The notes beneath the pieces were generated by a model. It was not told the DNA's origin. It did not search any database and was given only the letters and a program-made list of their open reading frames with translations. DNA of 27,350 nucleotides, taken from Pseudomonadota bacterium (GTDB taxonomy: Bacteria > Bdellovibrionota > Bacteriovoracia > Bacteriovoracales > Bacteriovoracaceae). Below, piece after piece: positions 1-6,094 of the stretch. Each line of letters starts with the position of its first letter. The first letter of the stretch is position 1. The stretch spans positions 1-27,350 of the forward strand of contig JAJTIF010000069.1 in NCBI GenBank assembly GCA_021299675.1, read 5' to 3'. Both the position numbers and the translations under genes were made by a program.

Positions 1-1372
1 AAGAGAGAAAAATATCGCCCTTGATAGCACTGCTTTTGATGCCGCCATGGCAAAACAAAAAGAACTCTCTAAGAAGGGTGGCAAATTTAAAGTGCAAGAA
101 GACAACTTGAAGCTCTTCTACGGTATCAAAGAAAAGTCTGGTGCGACTCAGTTCGTGGGATACACAGACACTGAAGTTAAAGCCAAACTGATTGCCAAGG
201 AAGAGATCAACGGAGCCTTTCACCTGATTTTCGACAAAACTCCCTTCTATGGAGAAGGCGGCGGACAGGTTGGAGACAAGGGCGAAGTCTTTGGAACTGA
301 AGGAAAGCTCACAACGATCATAGATACTCAAAAACCAGTAGATGATCTCTTTGATCACCTCTCAGAAGATGCTGATGCACTCGAAGTCGGACAGAGCTAC
401 ACGCTTCGGATTAACACCGAAGAAAGAGAGCTGACCAAGAGAAATCACTCCGCTACTCACCTTCTCCAGTCGGCGCTGATCAAAGTGCTTGGCTCACACG
501 TCAAGCAAGCCGGCTCAAGTGTCGGCCCCGATCGCTTGCGCTTCGACTTCACTCATCCGGAAGCGCTTAAGCCCGCGGAGATTAGTCAGGTCGAGGAACT
601 TGTGAACGCAGCGGTCGCACGGCACCTAAAAGTTGAAGCCGCAGTGATGACAAAAGATCAAGCGACAAAAAAAGGAGCCATGGCGCTCTTTGGTGAAAAG
701 TACGGCGATCAAGTGCGCGTTCTCAGCATGGGGGACTTTTCCTGTGAGCTCTGCGGAGGCACCCACGTGACTAACACTGGTGACATTGGAGCTTTTAAAA
801 TCATCATTGAAACATCTCTTGCGAGCGGCATCAGAAGGATTGAAGCGATCACCTCTGCCACAGCGATGAAGTGGCTTATGAACCGCTCAACTCTTCTTAG
901 CGAGCTCGAAAAAGAGTTTGGCGCCAAAGAAGAAAAAGTTCTCGAGAAGATTTCTCTTCTACAAGTTGAGCTGAAATCAAAAACAAAACTGATTGATGAG
1001 TTAAAAGAAAAGTCGATGGCTTCAGACATCGCACAAATCTTCAAGTTGTCTGGAAAATCCGGCAGCTATGACTTCTACACAGCCGATGCCAGCCACCTCG
1101 AGGGTTCAAGCCTTAAAAAACTTGCAGATCTGTTCTCAGATAAATTTCCGATGGGTCTTGCTCTTATTCAACATCTTGATGGGGATAAGGTTTCGGTGCT
1201 CTTGAAAGCTCCGCGCACAGCCAGTGAAATAAACTGCGGAAATATCCTGAAGACAACTCTCCCACTGATGGATGGTAAGGGAGGCGGGAAACCCGACATG
1301 GCCCAGGGATCTGGCACCAAATTAAAGCTCAATGATTTTATAAATGCCGTTAAAAAAGAGTTAACAATATGA
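1..1372 (+). CDS. alaS: Alanyl-tRNA synthetase, C-terminal part (5' truncated by window edge)
   Basis: This is the 3' part of the enzyme that charges tRNA-Ala in the cytoplasm. The reading frame is open from base 2, and the residues before the first in-frame ATG (47) already match the family (…ALDSTAFDAAM…), so ATG 47 is not the start; the aminoacylation domain lies outside the window. About 456 residues are visible. They contain the editing domain with both zinc/catalytic elements, HSATH and CGGTH, the GAMALFGEKYGD stretch of the SAD domain, a coiled-coil linker, and the DHHA1-type C-terminal domain with GGGKPDMAQGSG. No frameshift is seen. The stop codon overlaps the start of the next gene as ATGA, which implies translational coupling. 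The identification is secure. Confidence 0.98.
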   Translation, partial: REKNIALDSTAFDAAMAKQKELSKKGGKFKVQEDNLKLFYGIKEKSGATQFVGYTDTEVKAKLIAKEEINGAFHLIFDKTPFYGEGGGQVGDKGEVFGTEGKLTTIIDTQKPVDDLFDHLSEDADALEVGQSYTLRINTEERELTKRNHSATHLLQSALIKVLGSHVKQAGSSVGPDRLRFDFTHPEALKPAEISQVEELVNAAVARHLKVEAAVMTKDQATKKGAMALFGEKYGDQVRVLSMGDFSCELCGGTHVTNTGDIGAFKIIIETSLASGIRRIEAITSATAMKWLMNRSTLLSELEKEFGAKEEKVLEKISLLQVELKSKTKLIDELKEKSMASDIAQIFKLSGKSGSYDFYTADASHLEGSSLKKLADLFSDKFPMGLALIQHLDGDKVSVLLKAPRTASEINCGNILKTTLPLMDGKGGGKPDMAQGSGTKLKLNDFINAVKKELTI

Positions 1373-3090
1373 AGATATTATTTCTCCTCCTCGCACTCGT
1401 CAGTGTCAGTTGCACCGGAAAGAAAGATACTGGCCTTAAAGAGCTGAGACTTTCCCTTTCTGCAGAGATCTCCACCATTGATCCTGCCACCTGTTACGAC
1501 ACTGTTTGCGCCAATTTAGTGGCGAACTCTTATGAAACGCTCTTCGAGTATGAGTACCTCAAGCGTCCCTATCAGCTCCGCCCACTGCTCGCCGAAGAGA
1601 TGCCTAGCTTCGAGAACGGGGGCAAGAAAGTTACAATCAAAATCAAAAAAGACATCAAGTACCATCCCCAAAGCTTTCTAGCACCTGATCGCGCAGTCAC
1701 CGCTCAAGACTTTGTGAACGCCATTAAGCGCCAAGCCTTCACCCCGACAATGGGCAAGGGCTGGTGGATGTTCGAAGGCAAGATCAAGGGCCTCGATCAG
1801 TGGCGAGAAAAAGTGGGAAGTGATCTCAATGCTTTCATGACCACGCCCGTTGAGGGGCTCGAAACTCCAGATAACTGGACCCTCGTCCTTCACTTAACTC
1901 AGCCCTTTCCACAACTTCAGTTTTCTTTTGCGATGACTTTTACTTCACCGATTCCTGAGGAAGCATTCAAGCACCTCAATAATGATCTGGGCCTTGTCAT
2001 GGTCGGCACAGGTCCCTTTATCCTCAAGGACTACAACCAAAACCAGCAAGCCATCTTTGAAAAAAATAAAGACTATAGAACGAGCCTTTATCCCACTCAG
2101 GGTGATCGGTATGCCAACGAGCAAGGTCTGCTCCTTGATGCCGGGAAGTCTCTCCCGCTTGTCGACCGAGTCTCTATGGTTGTGATGAAGGAACAGCAGA
2201 CAAGCTGGCTTAACTTCATGGCCGACAAAATAGACATGCTGACAATTTCAAAGGATTACTACCAAGCTGCCCTCGGACCTGATGGGAAACTGAAAAAAGA
2301 GTTGAGTAGTAAGAACATCGAGTTGCACGTCGCTCCTACTCTGATTTACTGGTGGCTCTCTTTTAACATGAAAGATCCTATCATCGGGAAAAACAGACTT
2401 CTGCGTCAGGCGATTGCCTATGGTGTTGATGTTGAGAAATTCATCAAGCTCTTCACCAGCAACACAGGCCAGAAAGCTAACTCGATCTACCCTCCAGGTG
2501 TTCCGGGTTACAACCCATCAGCAGAACTTCCCTATAAGTATGATCTCGCAAAAGCCAAAGAACTTCTCGCAAAGGCTGGTTACCCCCCAGGAAAATCAGT
2601 GCCAGAGATTACGTTTGATGTGCGAGGCAACTCCACTCTCCAGCGCCAGATCGCAGAATTTGTGGTGCAAGAACTTCGTAACATTGGCATACCGGCGAAG
2701 GCGAGCTTGAATAGTTTTCCCGTGTTCCTCGAGCGCTCACGCAGAGGTGAGATGCAGTTTTGGCACGGCGGATGGGTGGTGGATTACCCGGATGCTGAAA
2801 ATATTCTCCAACTCCTTATCTCGCAGAACGCTCCTCCAGGACCGAATTATAATAATTATTCCAATACTAAGGTGGATCAGCTCTTCGATAAAATTAAAGT
2901 GGCTGAAGAAGGCCCAGAGAAACATAAGATGATGGAAGATCTCGAAGCGGAGATCAATCATGACCTTCCCTGGATCATGCTTTACTACACTCGAAGCTAT
3001 GAACTTACCCAGGAACGAGTAAAAAACTTTCGTTATTCTGACATCGTATTTAACAACATCAAATACTTAAAAATATCCGACAAAAAATAA
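1369..3090 (+). CDS. Peptide/oligopeptide ABC transporter substrate-binding lipoprotein (SBP family 5, OppA-like)
   Basis: This is an extracytoplasmic solute-binding protein of 573 residues, within the usual range for OppA/DppA proteins. The N-terminus is a short lipoprotein signal, MKILFLLLALVSVSC, with the probable acylated Cys at 15; the -3 residue is Ser rather than the usual Leu. Family features include RLSLSAEISTIDPATCYD near the mature N-terminus, AVTAQDFVNAIKR, GTGPFILKDY and the C-terminal HGGWVVDYPDAENIL…NYSN block. Its ATG overlaps the alaS stop by 4 bp. No permease or ATPase gene lies beside it, so it is an orphan binding protein that must use a transporter encoded elsewhere or act as a peptide-binding sensor or chaperone. 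Ligand specificity cannot be read from the sequence. Confidence 0.92.
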   Translation: MKILFLLLALVSVSCTGKKDTGLKELRLSLSAEISTIDPATCYDTVCANLVANSYETLFEYEYLKRPYQLRPLLAEEMPSFENGGKKVTIKIKKDIKYHPQSFLAPDRAVTAQDFVNAIKRQAFTPTMGKGWWMFEGKIKGLDQWREKVGSDLNAFMTTPVEGLETPDNWTLVLHLTQPFPQLQFSFAMTFTSPIPEEAFKHLNNDLGLVMVGTGPFILKDYNQNQQAIFEKNKDYRTSLYPTQGDRYANEQGLLLDAGKSLPLVDRVSMVVMKEQQTSWLNFMADKIDMLTISKDYYQAALGPDGKLKKELSSKNIELHVAPTLIYWWLSFNMKDPIIGKNRLLRQAIAYGVDVEKFIKLFTSNTGQKANSIYPPGVPGYNPSAELPYKYDLAKAKELLAKAGYPPGKSVPEITFDVRGNSTLQRQIAEFVVQELRNIGIPAKASLNSFPVFLERSRRGEMQFWHGGWVVDYPDAENILQLLISQNAPPGPNYNNYSNTKVDQLFDKIKVAEEGPEKHKMMEDLEAEINHDLPWIMLYYTRSYELTQERVKNFRYSDIVFNNIKYLKISDKK

Positions 3091-3097
3091 CAAGTAC

Positions 3098-3131
3098 TGA
3101 CCTGAGGCTTCCAATGGGAGCACTCAGGTCA
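3098..3131 (+). terminator. Long hairpin after the OppA-like gene; possible terminator without U-tract
   Basis: TGACCTGAG (3098-3106) pairs with CTCAGGTCA (3123-3131). Inside it GCTTCC (3107-3112) pairs with GGGAGC (3116-3121), leaving an AAT loop and one bulged A (3122), for 15 bp in all. It begins 8 bases after the stop codon at 3090. There is no downstream run of T, so it is not a classical intrinsic terminator. It may protect the alaS-oppA mRNA 3' end or attenuate into the next gene. Confidence 0.55.
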
Positions 3132-3183
3132 TGGCACAATTTGCCGATAAGCTCTCTAGAACCCTACCTGCAAGGTGAATTCT

Positions 3184-3576
3184 ATGAGAGCTTTTTTTAT
3201 TTTGATGATCCTCCTGACGAGTCTCCACAGCACGAGCGTTGTGGCTAAATCCTACCTCATTTATAGTGTAGCCCAAGACCTACCCATGGGCGTCGATGAG
3301 CAGGTTTTAAAGAAAAATTTCTACGTTAATATGGGCAGCAATCAGGGTGTGAAGAAGGGAACACTGCTTGATGTCTTTCGAATCATTTCGGTACTAGATC
3401 CTTACGACAATAGAAAACGCATCAATTACAGAGTGAAAATCGGTGAACTGAAGGTCCTCCACGCCAATCAAGAAGCCGCCATCACCATTTCTCACAAGAC
3501 ACTCACGGAAGATCTTCCGGTGCTTGATCTCGACAGTTTCATTGTCGGTGATCACGTGGCAGTTGCGACCAACTAG
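3184..3576 (+). CDS. Small exported protein with FlgT C-terminal-like fold (hypothetical)
   Basis: This is a 130-residue predicted periplasmic or secreted protein. I place the start at ATG 3184 (MRAFFILMILL…) because AAGGTG at 3172-3177 is a well-spaced Shine-Dalgarno for it. The in-frame GTG at 3175 lies inside that SD and would add MNS. A Sec signal peptide ends near SVVAKS. The mature part has NFYVNMGSNQGVKKGTLLDV, then a LDPYDN…YRVKIGELKVLHANQEAAI segment. This resembles the C-terminal domain of flagellar FlgT and related small β-barrel modules (N-x-G-x-x-x-G-V-x-x-G-x-x-L). No flagellar gene is nearby, so the function is not assigned. Its TAG stop overlaps the stop of the opposing gene at a CTAG. 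Confidence 0.75.
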   Translation: MRAFFILMILLTSLHSTSVVAKSYLIYSVAQDLPMGVDEQVLKKNFYVNMGSNQGVKKGTLLDVFRIISVLDPYDNRKRINYRVKIGELKVLHANQEAAITISHKTLTEDLPVLDLDSFIVGDHVAVATN

Positions 3577-3824
3577 CTCTCCATTAAGAAATCCCTGATC
3601 TTTTTAACTTTAATGGCTTTCCCCTGAAGGCAATTCTTTTTGACATCTATCACACAGAGATAAATGACGTATTCTTCATCTTTCTCCCATTCAAATGAAT
3701 CATGAGCGATTTGGATGGAGCGAATCTTGTGACCTGAGTAGAAACCTCTAAAACTAAACTGAGCGACTCCGGGAATCTGGAGAGAGATTTTCAGGCATTT
3801 TGTGACGACGAGGATTTTCTTCAT
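3573..3824 (-). CDS. Small hypothetical protein
   Basis: I do not recognise this gene. From ATG 3824 it encodes 83 residues (MKKILVVTKCLKISLQ…), basic at the C-terminus, with an aromatic/acidic core FRGFYSGHKIRS…EWEKDEEYVIYLCVI, then VKKNCLQGKAIKVKKIRDF. The alternating pattern suggests a small β-rich, perhaps OB-like, cytoplasmic domain. There is no signal peptide or membrane segment. An in-frame TTG at 3872 would add 16 residues; neither start has a well-spaced Shine-Dalgarno (AAGG abuts the ATG directly). It is convergent with the FlgT-C-like gene and the two share the CTAG at 3573-3576. I judge it real from protein-like composition and because it fills an otherwise empty interval; a chance ORF remains possible. 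Confidence 0.55.
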   Translation of the reverse strand: MKKILVVTKCLKISLQIPGVAQFSFRGFYSGHKIRSIQIAHDSFEWEKDEEYVIYLCVIDVKKNCLQGKAIKVKKIRDFLMES

Positions 3825-3859
3825 CCTTGGGCAGTAGCAATTGCCCGGCCAAAGAGTTC

Positions 3860-3889
3860 TTGAGTCAAGCAATCGATATCACGTATAAT
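3860..3889 (+). promoter_or_regulatory. Sigma70-type promoter for the acyl-CoA synthetase gene
   Basis: A -35 element TTGAGT (3860-3865), an 18-bp spacer and a perfect -10 TATAAT (3884-3889) lie about 50 bases upstream of ATG 3939. The -35 sits in the perfect palindrome CTTGAGTCAAG (3859-3869), which could serve as an operator. A second CTTGAG half-site occurs at 3900-3905 in the leader. Confidence 0.65.
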
Positions 3890-3938
3890 AGAGAGACCTC
3901 TTGAGAAATTATTCCATCGGTTTTGGAAAAAGTATCCT

Positions 3939-5753
3939 ATGAAAGACAATACTATTGGTAAGCTCCTTCTCCGCCGTTCACAGCTTACTCCCCAGAGCTA
4001 CGCTCTTGGTTGGATCGAAGCTGGTGAGATAAAAAATCTCAGTTTTCAAAATTATAAAATTAGTATCGAACAAATCGCCCTTGGTCTTATTAAGCATGGA
4101 TTACATGTTGGGGACCGTGTTGCCATCCTGGGTGCCACCTCAAAAGAATGGCACCTCTGTGATATGGCGACTCTGTGTTCTCGAGGCGTGGTTGTTCCCG
4201 TTTATCCCAGCTACCTAGGCCATGAGATCGTCTACATCCTCAACCATAGCGAAACAAAGATCCTGATTGTTGAAAATGATAATCAGATGGAAAAGCTCAC
4301 CCCCCACTTAGGAGAACTTAAGGGCCTTGAGCTTATTATTTCGATCACGCAACTTGGAGAAGAAGTTCTTAAAAAATTTCGCAACCAGATCAAGTTCATC
4401 ACACTCAAAGATCTTGTCGCACAAGGCTCTGAAGACTTACGTGCGCACCCGGACCTTCTTGAAGAAACCATCAAGCAACAGAAACCCGAAGAAACGGCAT
4501 CGATCATTTATACCTCGGGCACAACCGGTGAGCCCAAAGGTGCCGTGATCACGCAGTTCGCTTTTGCCTGTATGCTGAGTAACGTGCAGAGTTTTATCAA
4601 GGGAGCTTTTCACTCCGCAGATCGATCTCTGGTGTTTCTCCCTCTCTCTCACGTTCTAGGTCGCTGCGACTCACTACTTCCTCTCATCTTTGGATGGCAG
4701 GCCGTATACGCAGAGTCAATTGAAAAAGTCGCCGACAATCTACTCCTCGTGAAACCCACGATCATGTTAGCCGTCCCAAGGATCTTTGAAAAAATTTATC
4801 AGAAAATTAATGAGCAGGTTGCGAGAAGCCCTTTATGGAAGCAGCAAGCTTTCAAGGTGGGAATCCAAGCAGCAGAAATGTACTATGATAAGATCGACCA
4901 GGATCGCTCACCTAATGCCGGTGAACTCCTTGCCTTTAAAGCAGCTCAAAAAGTTATCTTTAATACCATATATCAAAAGTTCGGAGGTCGGATCCGCTAC
5001 CTCGTCTCTGGCGGTGCCCCTCTTTCACCAGAGATCATCAAATTTTTAAGATACTCTAACCTCACTGTCCTCGAAGGCTATGGCCTAACCGAAACCATCG
5101 CCCCTTGCTCGCTTAATCCTCTCGAACGACAAATGCCTGGCACTGTAGGCAAACCTCTGGGGGATGTGGAATTCCGGTTTGCAGAAGATGGAGAAATCCT
5201 CATTAAGACAGAGGCATTATTTAAAGAATACTTTCATAATCCTGAAGCCACGAGAGAAGCATTCACCGAAAATGGGTGGTTCAAAAGCGGAGACATTGGC
5301 CACTTTACCCCTGAGGGTTTTCTTCAGATCACAGATCGCAAAAAAGACATCATCATCACCAGCGGTGGTAAAAATGTAGCCCCTCAGAAAATAGAAAACA
5401 TGCTCAAATCACAGCGCTGGATTTCCCAAGCTGTGGTGATTGGTGACAAGCGTAAATACCTCACAGCGATCATTGGAATCGAGAAAGAGCGCTTCTTTGA
5501 TCAACTTGAAAAGCTAGGCCTCTCTCATGACTGCACCCAAATTGAGCTGGCTCAGCACCCACAAATTAAAGAATTAATTCAGGGCGACATTGATAAGGTC
5601 AATCAGGGTCTGGCCCAATTTGAGACAATTAAGGAATTTTGCGTTGCGCCGACTGAGTTTACGACGGCCAATTATCTCACCCCAAGCCTGAAGATTAAGC
5701 GCAAACTGGTTTCAAAAGACTTTGGCGATCAAATTGAAGCAATGTATCAATAG
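3939..5753 (+). CDS. Long-chain fatty acid-CoA ligase (AMP-forming)
   Basis: This is a 604-residue member of the ANL superfamily, FadD15/FAA-type. It activates fatty acids through an acyl-adenylate to acyl-CoA for degradation or phospholipid synthesis, at the inner face of the cytoplasmic membrane. The motifs are in order: P-loop YTSGTTGEPKG (191-201), LPLSHVLGR (234-242), A5 motif YGLTET (381-386), GWFKSGDIG with the adenosine-binding Asp 452, DRKKDIIITSGGKNVAP (466-482) and the C-terminal LTPSLKIKR (580-588) around the thioesterification lysine. Length is typical and nothing is missing. It has its own promoter (3860-3889) and is followed immediately by the rpoZ promoter, so it is probably monocistronic. 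Substrate chain length cannot be determined from sequence alone. Confidence 0.93.
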   Translation: MKDNTIGKLLLRRSQLTPQSYALGWIEAGEIKNLSFQNYKISIEQIALGLIKHGLHVGDRVAILGATSKEWHLCDMATLCSRGVVVPVYPSYLGHEIVYILNHSETKILIVENDNQMEKLTPHLGELKGLELIISITQLGEEVLKKFRNQIKFITLKDLVAQGSEDLRAHPDLLEETIKQQKPEETASIIYTSGTTGEPKGAVITQFAFACMLSNVQSFIKGAFHSADRSLVFLPLSHVLGRCDSLLPLIFGWQAVYAESIEKVADNLLLVKPTIMLAVPRIFEKIYQKINEQVARSPLWKQQAFKVGIQAAEMYYDKIDQDRSPNAGELLAFKAAQKVIFNTIYQKFGGRIRYLVSGGAPLSPEIIKFLRYSNLTVLEGYGLTETIAPCSLNPLERQMPGTVGKPLGDVEFRFAEDGEILIKTEALFKEYFHNPEATREAFTENGWFKSGDIGHFTPEGFLQITDRKKDIIITSGGKNVAPQKIENMLKSQRWISQAVVIGDKRKYLTAIIGIEKERFFDQLEKLGLSHDCTQIELAQHPQIKELIQGDIDKVNQGLAQFETIKEFCVAPTEFTTANYLTPSLKIKRKLVSKDFGDQIEAMYQ

Positions 5754-5759
5754 TTTCTT

Positions 5760-5788
5760 TTGACTTTAGGCCCCCAAACTTCTAATAA
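5760..5788 (+). promoter_or_regulatory. Promoter for rpoZ
   Basis: TTGACT (5760-5765), a 17-bp spacer and TAATAA (5783-5788) begin 7 bases after the preceding stop codon. The spacing is ideal and the -35 differs from consensus at one position. The predicted transcript starts near 5795, leaving a leader of about 30 bases that carries the AGAGG ribosome-binding site at 5813-5817. Confidence 0.6.
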
Positions 5789-5825
5789 TAAAGACCCTAA
5801 TCATTCATTTAAAGAGGTCTCACAT

Positions 5826-6038
5826 ATGGCTCGCGTGACCGTTGAAGACTGCCTTGAGCATGTTGAAAATCGTTATGAACTCGTTCACCTCACAGCAAAG
5901 CGTGTAAAGCAATTACGCGAAGGTGATGACGCTGAAGTTAAGTCAAAAAACAAAGAAGTTGTGACTGCTTTGAGAGAAATTGCTGCAGGTAAAGTTAAGC
6001 ACGTCATGAAAGCAGAATACGATTCAGACGAGTTTTAA
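5826..6038 (+). CDS. rpoZ: RNA polymerase omega subunit
   Basis: This is a 70-residue omega subunit, which aids assembly of RNA polymerase by binding the β' subunit. The start is ATG 5826, preceded by AGAGG with 8-base spacing. A longer reading (TTG 5760) would begin on the -35 promoter element and is rejected. Family hallmarks are [26 protein letters not shown], the R-x-x-Q-L region (AKRVKQL), and [17 protein letters not shown], followed by a short acidic tail ending EYDSDEF. It is likely a single-gene transcript, framed by its own promoter and the strong terminator at 6060-6092. In many bacteria rpoZ sits with gmk or spoT; here neither is adjacent. Confidence 0.96.
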   Translation: MARVTVEDCLEHVENRYELVHLTAKRVKQLREGDDAEVKSKNKEVVTALREIAAGKVKHVMKAEYDSDEF

Positions 6039-6059
6039 TCTTTTAAAAGATTCAACTAT

Positions 6060-6092
6060 AAAAAAAGCCCCGCAAAGCGGGGCTTTTTTTTT
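6060..6092. terminator. Bidirectional intrinsic terminator between rpoZ and lon
   Basis: GCCCCGC (6067-6073), an AAA loop and GCGGGGC (6077-6083) are flanked by seven A on the left and nine T on the right. This serves as a rho-independent terminator for rpoZ on the + strand and, read in reverse, for lon, whose stop codon is 2 bases beyond the T run. Confidence 0.95.
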
Positions 6093-6094
6093 GC

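Noticed and set aside
709..1044. 111-residue open frame opposite alaS on the - strand
   Set aside because: Ser/Phe-rich composition typical of an antisense shadow; alaS is certain here.
3829..3846. GGGCA…TGCCC hairpin near the small - strand gene
   Set aside because: A 5-bp stem with an 8-base loop, no T run, and in the wrong place to end either gene.
5760..5825. Longer rpoZ from TTG 5760 (92 residues)
   Set aside because: The extra codons cover the rpoZ promoter and ribosome-binding site; ATG 5826 has AGAGG at ideal spacing and gives the normal omega N-terminus.
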